Below are positions 1-10,256 of a stretch of DNA of 64,000 nt, in pieces. Source of the DNA: Sphaerulina vaccinii (Eukaryota; Ascomycota; Dothideomycetes; Mycosphaerellales; Mycosphaerellaceae). Each line of letters opens with the position of its first letter. Within the stretch, counting starts at the first letter, position 1. A model generated the notes under the pieces. The model was not told the origin of the DNA and searched no databases. It saw only the letters and a list, made by a program, of their open reading frames with translations. Location of the stretch: NCBI GenBank assembly GCA_022570795.1, contig JAKUDP010000002.1, forward strand, positions 1,364,001-1,428,000. Direction: 5' to 3'. Both the position numbers and the translations under genes were made by a program.

Positions 1-1
1 C

Positions 2-838
2 TTCATTCCCGGCATGATCTTCTTCCAGGGCATCTTCGGGTATCTCGTTCTCACCATTGTCTGGAAGTGGGTGGTCGACTGGTATGCCATTGGCCAACAG
101 CCACCAAACTTATTGAACATGCTCATCTACATGTTCTTATCACCAGGTACAGTAGAGGAACAACTGTACTCTGGACAAGGCGGAGTACAAGTCGTTCTGG
201 TCCTGCTTGCTGTTGCCATGGTTCCAATCATGCTGTTCCTCAAGCCATTCTATCTCCGCTATGAGCACAACAAGGCTCGTGCCCAGGGATATCGCGGCAT
301 TGGCGAGTCCTCTCACATCAGCGCCCTCGATGACGAAGATGAGTCTGGCCACGCCAATGGTGACGCTGGACGTCCTAGCTTTGCAGAGAGCGACCTCGAC
401 GGCGCTGTCATCACCCAAGATATCGGTCATGGCGAAGGTCACGAAGAATTCGAGTTCAGCGAAGTCATGATTCACCAGGTCATCCACACCATCGAGTTCT
501 GCTTGAACTGTGTCTCGCATACAGCTTCGTACCTACGACTCTGGGCTCTATCTTTGGCTCACCAACAGCTCTCTATTGTGTTATGGTCCATGACCATGAA
601 GAACGCGTTCGGCTTCACGGGTGCTGTGGGTGTCATTGTCATCTTCATAGCATTCGTCTTCTGGTTCGCGCTCACCATTGCGGTTCTGGTCGTCATGGAG
701 GGAACTAGTGCCATGTTGCATTCGCTTCGTCTGCATTGGGTGGAAGCGATGAGTAAACATTTCATTGGTGAAGGTATAGCGTTTGAGCCTTTCAGTTTCA
801 AGGCGATGCTAGATGAAGAGTTGACAGAACTCAAGTAG
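2..838 (+). CDS. vph1: V-type H+-ATPase subunit a, C-terminal part (5' truncated)
   Basis: This is the C-terminal ~278 residues of the large membrane subunit a of the V-ATPase V0 sector, which couples rotation to proton movement across vacuolar or endosomal membranes. The frame is open from base 2, so the gene starts before the window. The segment FIPGMIFFQ begins a transmembrane helix. An acidic, His-rich loop (roughly positions 310-450) separates it from the most conserved part, EFCLNCVSHTASYLRLWALS. The Arg in YLRLW corresponds to the Arg essential for proton transport in yeast Vph1 (established knowledge). More helices follow, and the tail is EELTELK before TAG. No intron is visible. Fungi normally have one filamentous-fungal Vph1-type subunit; Stv1-type identity cannot be excluded from this fragment alone. 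Confidence 0.95.
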   Translation, partial: FIPGMIFFQGIFGYLVLTIVWKWVVDWYAIGQQPPNLLNMLIYMFLSPGTVEEQLYSGQGGVQVVLVLLAVAMVPIMLFLKPFYLRYEHNKARAQGYRGIGESSHISALDDEDESGHANGDAGRPSFAESDLDGAVITQDIGHGEGHEEFEFSEVMIHQVIHTIEFCLNCVSHTASYLRLWALSLAHQQLSIVLWSMTMKNAFGFTGAVGVIVIFIAFVFWFALTIAVLVVMEGTSAMLHSLRLHWVEAMSKHFIGEGIAFEPFSFKAMLDEELTELK

Positions 839-1484
839 AGTAGCTCGATAGCTTAGTTGTAGACTTATTGAAGGAGACTTGTACATCTAGCCTCGTCCCT
901 AGTCCGGTCACCTCAACTATCTGACCTCGCGGAGAACAACTTTGCACTGCATTGCGGCTGTGTTGCGATGCATTGTCTACAAGATGACGTGAGGCGACTC
1001 CATCCAAGCACACTTCTCCATCTTAGCCGTAACTTTTATTGCCCTTTGGCAGGTCACCGACAGTGCCTTAGTGCTGAAGAAGCAGCAACACAAGACATTC
1101 AGAATCTGTTCAAGGCGTCCAGCTGGCGCGCATGATTCCCGCAATGCTCCAACCCGAGGCAGTGCGATCGTTGGCATACATGTGCCTGGTTTATGAGGAT
1201 GGTAGCCACGATGTGACAGGTTCCTGCATTGTTAAAAATGTGGATGCAAAATCAGAAGTCACTGCTTTGGCTTTGACTACGAGTCCTGGCTTTAAAGGTC
1301 ATCAATGCAATGATCATTGGCTCGCCGTGATCAAGGATTATATTCCTATCTCAACTCTGCTCACACTTGGTTTTCGCGCTCGTAAATTTGAGCTCCTTCC
1401 ACCAACGACCAGCTTTACTCGAACCTCCTGCCCGCCTCACATCATATCGAAGAGCTGCACACAAGACCGGTGCTCACCATCATC
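839..1484. other. Intergenic, 3' of vph1
   Basis: About 650 bases between the V-ATPase gene and the next candidate start. It should hold the vph1 3' UTR and the promoter of the downstream gene. The open frames here are short and overlap in several phases; I see no domain, repeat or RNA gene. Confidence 0.5.
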
Positions 1485-2176
1485 ATGGCAGTCGAAGCAA
1501 TACTCGGAGCAACGCAGTCCAAGGACTGGGACTCAGAGGGGAAACCTCGTCAGCTTATGGATCTGCCACCAGAGCTACTTTTGAAATTTTTGGAATTTGT
1601 TGTGGTCGAGCCGCGACGTATCACGCTTTTCGATGCGCCGTGCAAATGCCGACGCCCAGAATCGTGCCAACAATTCTATGGAGGACGCTGCTCGCATACG
1701 CTCAAGGAGCAACCAGGACTTACGAGGACGTGCCATTTCTTTCGCCACGAGGGCTTGAAACTATACTACTCAAAGAACGGATTCCGGATTGACTATGGAT
1801 TCGACAGGCTTTTCGGGGCACTCAACGTTATCGGTCGAGAACATGTCTCTAAAATATGCTTTTTCACGATCTCCAGGACCCATATTTCCCAATATGGACA
1901 GATGTAATTAAAGACATACAACGCGAAGCGCGAGAGACTACTTCAAGCGGTGCACCGCATCCCTGGACAGTACGAGTAGCCACACGCCAGAACGGGGAAC
2001 TCACGTCTGCGGTCTACTCGAGGACCAGGGAAGCCATCTTCACATGGTGTATGACACTCAGTGACTCCCAGGACTCAACCACAAGTTGGACAACTGTTGC
2101 AGATCTACTTGCAAAGTATGCCGAGAAGGACGAGTATCGGACTTCGGGATATTACGTCGAGTTTAAGTCTCAATAA
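1485..2176 (+). CDS. F-box-like short fungal protein, with a frame change near 1830-1876
   Basis: Not recognised beyond its general type. It resembles the many short F-box-like proteins of filamentous fungi: an N-terminal LMDLPPELLLKFLEFV helix, then a Cys-rich stretch (residues ~45-65: CKC, C, C) and a W-containing second half. The first frame runs from ATG 1485 to a stop at 1907; the second frame carries PYFPIWTDV and ends at 2176. Two explanations join them. A 50-nt intron 1827..1876 (donor GTTATC, acceptor CTCCAG, branch-like CTAAA at 1849) is in phase and gives 213 aa. Alternatively a one-base loss in the T run at 1860-1864 has broken the gene. The donor is weak, so both remain open. The ATG at 1485 is the first one in frame. 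Confidence 0.55.
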
Positions 2177-2638
2177 GCTTTGGCGATCATCTTGTACTGG
2201 ATACAAGAGCTATTGAAGCACATCAAGCTCAAGCAGTGGAACTTGGGTTCAGCATGACTATTGGTCCTGCATCGGACCTGACCTGGAATTCGAATACGGG
2301 TCTCCTGTCGACAATGAGCAACACTGCGGAAATGTCAGCAAGCACACGCAGAAGACGAACGCGATGAATGAGGCGCAATCGGAGGTGTGAAGTGCTAGGA
2401 GACTGCGCGAGGGCAAGTCTCTTTCGTCTTGGGCATCTAAAATGATACAAGCTGATCATGGTGCAGAAGCACAGCTTGCCGTCCTCCGCCCGGAGTGCAG
2501 TGAAGTGATGATGGTGGAATTAGGAATCTGAAAAGGCAGGAAGGGCTTACCAATAACCACGCAAGGCAGGAGTGGAGAGTCACTCCGTGACTGAGAGCTT
2601 TGAATTCACGCCATATGGCACGAATTCAGATGTTCGAC
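2177..2638. other. Intergenic between convergent genes
   Basis: About 460 bases between two converging 3' ends. I see nothing beyond expected UTR and terminator sequence; the minus-strand frame at 2229..2459 has no domain and looks like chance. Confidence 0.45.
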
Positions 2639-3826
2639 TCAACCTCCGGCCTTTTCTTTCTCCTTGGCAGCCTTTCTTGCAAGATATCGTGCTTTCGCGT
2701 CGTTGACATCCGTGGCCGTCTTGGTTGACTTCGCGGCCCTCTCCAGCTTGGCTCGCTCCTCTTCTTCCTCTTCTCGCTGCCTCTTCAGTCGTTCAGCGAG
2801 CTGCTCTTCCATCATCTTGCTCTGTCTCTCCCTCGTAGCTTGCTTGGCATCGTTGTTCCGGGCCGGGAAAGCAGATTGAGCAGGACGATTTGAGCTCTTC
2901 AAATGGTCTGCGCCTCTCTTGTCCGAACCTTTGCCAGACGTCCCGATGTTCAGTCCAGCAGACAAGAGCTCACGCTTGTCGGTGATCTGGCCTTCCTCGT
3001 TGACGTGGATGTTCTTTCCTTTCGCCTTTGCCTCTTCTGCCAGCTCAGCATCGGTCTTTTTCTTGTCTTCGTCATCGATCTTGACACCCTCCTTCTCTGC
3101 TTTCTCAGCAGCTTCCACGGCTTCTTGATGCTGTCGTTCTGACTGATCCATCATCGTTCGATAGAAGCCAGTCATGCCTCCTACCAGCTTGTTCCCTCTA
3201 CGCTTCTCTTCTTCTTCAGCTTTTCTCTTCTCTTCTTCCTCCAACTTCCTTGTCTCTTCTTGCTGGGCCTTGTACGCGCCCGTCACGAACTTCTCCTTGT
3301 CCGCGAATTCATCTCCCTCGGCTTCACGCTCCTTCTGTAACAACTTCTCCTTCGCGATCTGCTGATCCTGTTTTCGCCTCGAAGCAGATTCGAGCAGGTT
3401 GTTGATGTACTTTGGCTTACGCGCAATCGCGTCCTCTTTCTGGGCAGCCTTCTTCGCTTCCGTTACAGAGGTCTTCGCATCATGGAAAGAGTCATAGTCA
3501 AAAATGGACGAATCTGCCTTCTCGGCGTCTTTCACTCGATTTTGAGCTGCGCGTAGAGCAGAAAGGTCCTGTCGTGATTCATCATCGTCGTTCAGTCGCT
3601 TTGGAGGTCCTTTGGGCTTGGGTTTGGTGAGACCAAATGCAGGTTTTGATTGTGAAGTGGGTTTTGTGCTGCTGCCGCCAAAAGTGGTGATTTCTTCTAT
3701 GGCGGCCTCTGCTGGTCCGGACTGCTGAGGTCCATCATCGTCGTCGCCATCTTCGTCATCGAGAAGCGTTCGTCGTGGCGGCGGTGGGCCTTTCTTCTTC
3801 ACATTCAATCCGTACTTGAGTGACAT
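2639..3826 (-). CDS. NSRP1/CCDC55-like nuclear speckle splicing regulator (DUF2040)
   Basis: A 395-residue highly charged protein of the nuclear speckle splicing regulatory protein 1 family, expected in the nucleus and tied to pre-mRNA splicing. The start at 3826 gives MSLKYGLNVKKKGPPPPRR, the usual opening of the family; the frame stays open upstream to 3946 but without conservation, so I chose the inner ATG. The acidic stretch DDEDGDDDD follows. The DUF2040 core spans about residues 105-235 with DYDSFHD, RKPKYINNLLESA, EFADKEKFVTGAYK and GGMTGFYRTM, interleaved with Glu/Lys coiled coil. The C-terminal half is charged coiled coil with RxREEEEEER and ends AKEKEKAGG. It has no introns and is divergent from the acetyltransferase gene, 191 bases apart. 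Family assignment is firm; splicing function is by homology. Confidence 0.9.
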   Translation of the reverse strand: MSLKYGLNVKKKGPPPPRRTLLDDEDGDDDDGPQQSGPAEAAIEEITTFGGSSTKPTSQSKPAFGLTKPKPKGPPKRLNDDDESRQDLSALRAAQNRVKDAEKADSSIFDYDSFHDAKTSVTEAKKAAQKEDAIARKPKYINNLLESASRRKQDQQIAKEKLLQKEREAEGDEFADKEKFVTGAYKAQQEETRKLEEEEKRKAEEEEKRRGNKLVGGMTGFYRTMMDQSERQHQEAVEAAEKAEKEGVKIDDEDKKKTDAELAEEAKAKGKNIHVNEEGQITDKRELLSAGLNIGTSGKGSDKRGADHLKSSNRPAQSAFPARNNDAKQATRERQSKMMEEQLAERLKRQREEEEEERAKLERAAKSTKTATDVNDAKARYLARKAAKEKEKAGG

Positions 3827-4017
3827 TGTTGAAGTTGCAACGATTCGAGATGTGAAGTGGCAGGTACGCCGACATTTCGACACCCGACCAATCGCCGCTG
3901 CTGGCTTTCTCCTCGCTCCTACGACCACAAGGCAATGACAACACATTGTGCACGAGTAAGCTGTTAACTACCTGACATTTCTCACTCTGACTACCAGGTT
4001 CACCGTCAGTCAACAAC
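3827..4017. promoter_or_regulatory. Shared divergent promoter region
   Basis: 191 bases separate the two start codons of the divergent NSRP1-like and acetyltransferase genes, so both promoters and 5' UTRs must lie here or overlap the genes. No specific box can be assigned with confidence. Confidence 0.5.
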
Positions 4018-4763
4018 ATGGCCACCTCTGAAAACAAAGCCCGGGCCCTGAGGGGCGAGTTGTACTATGCCTTCACTCCAGAACTGGTCAGTGCACGACG
4101 ACGATGTTCACATGCTTGCACAAGATACAACAATGCTGGTGAAGTGACAAGAAGACGTCAAGTCGAGTTGTGGAAGGAGTGAGCTCTTCGTCTATCTTCA
4201 TATGGAAGAATCTGCTACTTAACTTTCATAGCATCATATCCGACAAGACTCCTCTACCTCCACAAGCAGAAACAGAAGAAGCAGACGAAGAGCTCTTCGC
4301 CGAAGACGCCTGGGTTGAAGCACCGATTCACATCGACTATGGCACAAATGTTGAGCTTGGCAAGAATGTATTCATCAACTTCAATTGCACTATACTGGAT
4401 ACCTGCAAGGTGACAATCGGTGCCAGGACCTTGATCGCTTCCAACGTATCGCTATACAGTGGAACTCATCCTCTGGATCCTGACGTGCGCAATGGGACCA
4501 AAGGACCTGAGATGGGAGGTGAGATCCACATCGGCGAGGATTGTTGGCTAGGTGGCAATGTGATTGTCTTGCCTGGTATCACGATCGGCCAAGGTTGCAC
4601 TATTGGAGCTGGAAGTGTGGTTACGAAGGATGTTCCTCCTTACAAAGTGGTCGCAGGTAATCCTGCCAGGATTATCAAGGATGCACCTCGTGGAACAAAA
4701 GCTGAAGTGACAAGTGGTGCTCAGGCCGCACTCGAGGCGGATCAAGCTTCTCCGAAAGCATGA
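4018..4763 (+). CDS. Maltose/galactoside O-acetyltransferase-type hexapeptide enzyme
   Basis: Predicted cytosolic acetyl-CoA-dependent sugar O-acetyltransferase (LacA/Maa/NodL family), 230 aa. Exons 4018..4178 and 4232..4763; the 53-nt intron has donor GTGAGC, a CTTAAC branch and acceptor CATAG, and repairs the frame. The N-terminal maltose-acetyltransferase domain shows LRGELYYAFTPELVSAR (residues ~11-27). The left-handed beta-helix follows with hexapeptide turns such as IHIDYG, VFINFN, TIGARTLIASNVSLYSG and GNVIVLPGITIG. The catalytic His lies in YSGTHPLD, and the usual closing PYKVVAGNPARIIKD is present. The last ~25 residues are an Ala-rich extension beyond the family length. The physiological sugar is unknown. 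The gene is divergent from the NSRP1-like gene. Confidence 0.92.
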
Positions 4764-5171
4764 AGAATGAAGCAGTACTAAGATTGCGCTCGCAATAGCG
4801 TGGCCGCCGGAGAGATGCAGAGAGGTAGCGGCCTTAAGCTCCTACATGAAGCATTTAACATCGACAGAACCATCCTGACCAGTGTCGTCTTACTCAGATA
4901 GTCTCTGTCTGATCCTGAGCTGTCTTCTGTAATCTGTGCCACGAGTGCCTTCAACATTTGTGTCTCTGGCTGATTCGTTCGCACTCCAAGATTTCTTCGC
5001 TTCCTACCATACGCTTCTTGCGGTAGCCCACTCGCTCCGCGACCTGCTGAAAAAGCCATCAATGGCAGGCAAGGAAGAAATGTTCTCCAAGATCCGTGGC
5101 TCGGGTTTTTTGCTCAGCAACCCGCTCAGTGAGCTTAGTCAGTCCGCTAACGCAGAGAGACGGTTCACGGT
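4764..5171. other. Intergenic between convergent genes
   Basis: About 400 bases between two converging 3' ends. Open frames on both strands overlap and lack any domain; I read this as UTR and terminator sequence. Confidence 0.45.
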
Positions 5172-6001
5172 TCAGTCCTCCTTCAGCCACTTGACCCCAG
5201 TAGCCTCCTCGTCTGACTCATCTGGTGGCAAGTGTAGAGGTCGCTCTGCAGCACGCTTCCAGTACATCAAGCTTCTGCTAGATACCCGGTCACCTGCGTT
5301 CTCAATCAGAGCCTTGTGAAAGGCCGAGGCAGCTTGCTCGAGGCCGAGGATACGCATTGATCTGATGATGCGAGTAATACGGAGGTGATTGTGATCCATG
5401 CGGGTACGCCAGGTCGCTTCGGCAAGCCTATTGAAGTTTTGCTTGGGAGTCAGAGTGGGATCGAGCTGCGTGCCGGAGACATCGAAGGCGTAGAAGCTGG
5501 CCATGCGAGCGAAGGCTCTGAACAGGTGGTTGCGTAGATTGTTCTGCTCGGCAAATGCATCGCGCACTTCTTTTGAGACGACTGGGGCATCAGGGTTGTA
5601 TGGAGAGCGTTCGGGCAGCTGGACTGATATTAGGTCGGATTTCAATTGAGTATTGGAAAGTCTCTCTGAAAGCTGATCGACTGGCGCTGCACTCTGTGTG
5701 GGACTGCAGAGGCCTGGCGTATGCGTGGCCAGAGAGAGACTTTCTCTCGCCACGAGATGTGTTGCCAAAAGCCTGGCTCGCGTCCTGCTGTGGCATAGTC
5801 GCTTGCTTCACAGGGAGAGAAGAAACTCACCGGAAAGATGACCTGGATGTAGTCGTGATATCGCTCTAGCGCGTTGTCTGAGAAGTTGAGAATTTCCTCA
5901 AGATCACGACCTTCTTCGTCGCGCGCTCCGCTCCCATAGAAGCGAACAACGAAAGGCTCAGCTGCTGCAGGTTGAGCTTTTGTTGGGGAGCCTTTCTCCA
6001 T
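5172..6001 (-). CDS. Opioid growth factor receptor (OGFr) conserved-domain protein
   Basis: A fungal protein carrying the OGFr N-terminal conserved region, whose biochemical role is unknown. Exons 6001..5831 and 5618..5172; the 212-nt intron has donor GTGAGT and acceptor CCAG, phase 0. Splicing joins HDYIQVIFP to LPERSPYNPDAPVV, which is exactly the hallmark of the family (E-x-x-HDYIQ-x-x-FP-x-x-E-S). Residues 15-35 hold FVVRFYGSGARDEEGR and 37-57 ILNFSDNALERYHDYIQ. The second exon continues with NLRNHLFRAFARMASFYAF and ends DEEATGVKWLKED; total 205 aa. I chose ATG 6001 because it has A at -3 and G at +4. The frame is open to 6163, and that upstream part is Arg-rich and free of acids, like a mitochondrial presequence, so a longer product is possible. 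Confidence 0.85.
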
Positions 6002-6618
6002 GCTGGCGTGCGTTCTGAAGAAAATGCCTCCAGCTGCTCGTGAGCGCGGTCGGTGGATGGCAGCAGAGAGTCGTGGTTTTGTCTGGAGTAGAGAAGAACG
6101 TCGACCTGCAAGAGAAAGCAAACGGCGCATGAGAGACTGATAATGTCTCGATATCAGTCTCATTCACTCGGACCAAGATGTGAATATTCCTCTTTCATGT
6201 GAGGTTCCGTGTCGTCTTTTTCTCAACCTACCGATGGTCACACTCTGGAAGGTAATGAACTCTGTTACCAACGAGAGTGGAGACGATTATGGAGGGCTGC
6301 GACGTATGGAAGGCAGCGAATGGTGGAAATGGAGATAAAGACGAATCTGATGAAGGTGAGTTGAAGCAATTGGTCCCGGACACTTGGCAGCGTCATCATG
6401 GCAGGAGGGTGGGAGCAACCTTGTATGCACGAGCTTCCAGACCTCAGTATCACCTGGAAAGTACACAAACGTGGGCAGCAGATGCGGTCAGGCGCGACAA
6501 GCACAGAGCTGCATAACAGATCACTCTAGCACAAACATCAGCTTAAGAGCCAGACTCGCCACTGCACATCTCACCAATCCGTCCTTCAGCGGCGCAACAA
6601 GAGCCACAGCTAGGCAGC
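6002..6618. other. Divergent intergenic region
   Basis: About 600 bases between the OGFr-domain gene and snx41, holding both promoters. On the minus strand a pyrimidine-rich TTTGCTTTCTCTTGCAG near 6110 could be a splice acceptor of a 5' leader intron. No further gene is supported. Confidence 0.4.
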
Positions 6619-8619
6619 ATGTGGGACGACGAAGACAACAACCCATACGGCTCATTTGAGCGTCGCGACTCGGAAACAAGCGAGATACAATCGCCCACAG
6701 AGCGTGCGTCTGCCCTATGGAGATTAGGATACATCATGAACTAACAGGCTCATCTACAAGGCTACAATCGACCGTCAACCCCACCATCCGGTCACTCTTC
6801 GCCAGATCAACCACCGCACTTTCTGTCCAGATCAAACGACTTGAGCGATGAGGACCTCAACGATGACCGACCGACCGACATCAAGGTACAGCCGAAGGAA
6901 GGTGGCTACGATAGCAGGATAGAGCAGATCTTGTATGAGCACCCGGACCTGCAGATAGAGATCGTGCAGGCAGGCAAGAACACTGAAGGCGGTGGCGGTT
7001 ACATCACATACACTATTCGTACCGGCGAGGTGGTTGTGCGCCGGAGATACTCTGAATTCGCATCATTACGGCAAACACTGGTCAACCTACATCCTACGCT
7101 GGTCATTCCACCTATACCCGAGAAGCATAGCATTGCAGACTACGCAGCAAAGCCGACAAAGGCCAAGGAGGATGCAGGGATAATAGAGCTACGAACACGC
7201 ATGCTCGCAACGTTCTTGAATAGATGCAGGCGCATGAAGGAAGTCCGAGAAGATGGTGTATGGTGGAGGTTCCTGGATCCCAATGTGAGCTGGAGTGAAG
7301 TGCTACACTCGCACCCAGCTGCTAGCATACCGAAGAACAACCTCAAGGCACCACCTCTCGATCCAGCAAACCCAACTACCGCTCACCAATGGCTACCGAT
7401 TCCCTCGGCCAACGCAAAGCTACGCTCGTCGTCAGGCTCCTCTGCATCAGGGACACCTACCTCGCCTCCTCGTGCTGCAGCAATACCTTCAGCTGCTGCG
7501 CACTCGACACCACAGATACAGTATGCTCGCTTTCCGCCTCTAAACCAGAACTTGAGCGAAAGTGAGCTAGATCCGTACTTTTCTTCATTTGAGAACAGCT
7601 CTAAAGAGCTGGAGACGCTCCTAACTGGATCAATGGAGAAGGTGAACGCGCGGTTACTGCGACATCTCTCGAGTCTCGGAGATGACTTGATGGACCTCGG
7701 AGCTCGATACAATGCCTTCTCACTCTCGGAACAGTCTGTGAGTGTAGCACATGCGATTGAGAAGGCTGGCCAGGCATGCGACTTCACTTACATACAATCA
7801 CGCGATCTGACGTCGGCACTAAGCGCGGGATTCGCTGAACCGATGAGGGAAAGTGCTCAATTCGCAAGCGTCGTACGAAGTGTACTGAAATACCGAGTAC
7901 TGAAGAGAGTACAAGAGGAAATGACGCGGGATGAGCTTGACAAGAAGAAATCAAAGCTTGCTCAGCTAGAGCAGAGCGAAATTGAGGCGAAGCGCATCGA
8001 GCAATATATGACTACCTCTGGCATGCACAATACGCCTAGAAGAAGTGCCAGCAGCGGCAGCAATCGCAACAGACCGATGACCAGCGATGGCGATAACGCC
8101 TCGATCGATAGCGACTTTCCACCCAGTCGTGGAGAACATGCGACAAGACCTGACCAAGGTGGTGCTGAAGAACCATATGGAAGCCCGCCTACTAGATCTG
8201 CGAGCAATGGCGGGCACAAACGAGGTCCTAGTGGCATCGTCAACAAGATCTTCGGGCGCGTCACGCATACGATACAAGGAGTCACTGATCAGGATCCCGA
8301 GCGCGCACGAAGAGACGACCTTGGCAAGACAAAGGAGAGTCTTGTGCAGCTGGAGCAAGCACTTGAAGTCTCCCAGAAAGACGTCAAGGACGCCAGTCAG
8401 GGTGTCTTGCAAGACCTTCGCAGATTCCAAGGAACGAAAGAGGAAGATCTGCGTCTATACATGGTGAGTTTCAGGAACATCGAATCTTGCCCTAGCGTAG
8501 TACTGACCACATCATAGCTCAACTTCGCCAAAGCCCATCTGGAGTGGTCAAAGCGCAGCCTGGACGAGTGGGAGAAAGCAAAGGTCGAGATCAATAAAAT
8601 TGAAGTGAGGGGGATATAA
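6619..8619 (+). CDS. snx41: Sorting nexin Snx41 (PX domain)
   Basis: PX-domain sorting nexin that, with Snx4, retrieves cargo from endosomes to the Golgi and supports selective autophagy (family knowledge). Three exons: 6619..6703, 6761..8463 and 8518..8619, total 629 aa. Intron 1 (57 nt) uses GTGCGT and acceptor ACAAG after an ideal CTAAC at 6741; the nearer CTAACAG acceptor breaks the frame. Exon 1 encodes MWDDEDNNPYGSFERRDS, the typical Snx41 opening. The PX domain covers about residues 90-205, with RRRYSEFASLR for phosphoinositide binding and IPPIPEKHS. Low-complexity Ser/Pro/Ala sequence follows, then the BAR-like helical part with EEMTRDELDKKKSKLAQLE and a C-terminus AHLEWSKRSLDEWEKAK supplied by exon 3. 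Atg20 is the alternative paralogue, but the N-terminus fits Snx41 better. Confidence 0.92.
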
Positions 8620-9842
8620 GCGGTGGAGCGCGCAAGAGAAGCATCTTGTACCGGGTTCTGATATCACTTGTTCGCAGACCCGAATGCCAGCCAGCCATAC
8701 TGGAGCAATGCCACGATAACGAACGCATCAGCATAGTAATGTCTCGATACTGATATCAAGATTATCACTCCTCAACACGAGTCTCCAATGGATTCGAATT
8801 CGGCTTGCATACAGAACGGATTGTCCATGAGTGAGCAAGATCCATTACCTCAGTGGTACTCAACTCCTCTGCTGGGCAAGTATCTTATTCTCGGCGTACC
8901 CTGGGCGACAGTAAGGACCACGCACTCCGTGCTCGAATGCTGGTGTCCAGCCATGAGGTGTAGATGAGCTGATACGGCTGGTTCTTGATGCTCCTGAGAA
9001 TCGATACTTCGGAAATATCGCCAATTCGGTTTATTGCAGATGGTGTTCTGTGCTCTGAAATAATCAGCTCATAAATGCTCAAGAATCTTTATATCGATCG
9101 GAAGCAGAAGGTGGGTCAGACCGAATCCTCGTTCAGGCACCTTGTCGTCGTCCCACATGTTTCGGGCAACCCTAAGCATACTCTCCTTGTGTTCGATGAG
9201 TGTGTCTGGGAAGCATTGAGACTCGGTGATCGAGTACACGGGCAGCACGGCAGAGGTACCTTAGTATTGAAATGACATTGCAGAGTGAAGCATACTAGGA
9301 CACGCATGGTGAGCGAGGAGTGGACGCCTGATCAATAGCAAGCCTTACTAATGTACAACGAAGCTTACTTTTACAAAACCTGCTGCTGCTTGGAGACGAT
9401 GGTCCTTCCGACGTCTCTAGAGGTGCACTGAAGTGTATGCGGTGCCTGGATCACAACGCATGTGCCTCACATTGTGCTGATGAATTCCTGCTGCGCAAGC
9501 TCGATGGCCTGCCTTGTTTCGTTTCCCAGTTTGCGCCGGTATGAGCGTCAACTCTGCCAGCAAGGCTCACCGCTACTGCATCCCTACTAGGAACTACCGG
9601 CAGCGCGGAGACGGGCAGACAGATATGCCACCGTACTCGTACTGCAACAGCTTCTGATGCCGGAGCTAACTCCAGCTGCCGCGGATAAAAGGGCGGTCGA
9701 ATGTAACAGCTCAGCTTCCATCATAGCTCTCATTTCGCAGTAAGGCTGCTTGCCGCATCACAATTGATGTTGACACATACCGCCTATATGTGGCTTACAC
9801 CTGTCCCACGTCTTGACCATGACTCGTAAACACTCGCGGCGC
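8620..9842. other. Intergenic between convergent genes
   Basis: About 1.2 kb between the 3' ends of snx41 and the BolA gene. Only short frames without domains are present. A GGATAAAAGGG at about 9683 looks like a TATA element but no gene follows it. I see no tRNA or repeat. Confidence 0.5.
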
Positions 9843-10256
9843 TTATGGCGCTTTCGTCTTCAGCTGTACTCCATGCCATTTCTTGATTTCTTCGCCTAGG
9901 ACACTGTTCACAAGTCTGTGTTGTTTGATGACAGGCAGACCTGCGAATCGCTCTGACACGATATCGAGCGCGTACATTGATCCACAGCCACCGGAGATGT
10001 CTTGGACCTCGAGTTTTGTTGGCTGGAGGTCCTTGACTAAGATGTCGAAGATGCGTCGTTCGGCTTCGTCGAGATAATCGGGCGCTGTGGGTGATGCTAC
10101 GGTCGTTGTTGTGGGGACATCTTCGAAGCGGTAAGGTGTTGTTGAGAAGGGCGCGCGATGTCGAGTTGATAGTGGTATGAGTGCGGTTTGTGGTTGTCTG
10201 CAGGCAAATCGCGAAGGCGTGCGGATGAGCTGATTGATGAGTCCTCTTGGTACCAT
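9843..10256 (-). CDS. Mitochondrial BolA-like protein (Bol3/BOLA3 type)
   Basis: A 137-residue BolA-domain protein expected in the mitochondrial matrix, where Bol3-type proteins help hand 4Fe-4S clusters to target enzymes together with Nfu and monothiol glutaredoxin. The first ~45 residues are rich in Arg, Ser and Thr and nearly free of acids, as in a mitochondrial presequence (RTPSRFACRQ, RHRAPFSTTPYRF). The BolA fold follows from ~residue 60: AERRIFDILVKDL, then DISGGCGSMYALDI with the conserved cluster-ligand Cys, and QHRLVNSVLGEEI with the invariant His. The length matches the family. It is a single exon with an ATG at 10256. Bol1 is the alternative, but the CGSMY block is typical of BOLA3. 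Confidence 0.92.
   Translation of the reverse strand: MVPRGLINQLIRTPSRFACRQPQTALIPLSTRHRAPFSTTPYRFEDVPTTTTVASPTAPDYLDEAERRIFDILVKDLQPTKLEVQDISGGCGSMYALDIVSERFAGLPVIKQHRLVNSVLGEEIKKWHGVQLKTKAP

Noticed and set aside
6748..6760. CTAACAG as acceptor of snx41 intron 1
   Set aside because: It breaks the frame, and CTAAC serves as the branch site for the acceptor at 6760.
9676..9700. TATA-like GGATAAAAGG
   Set aside because: No coding frame or plausible transcript follows it.
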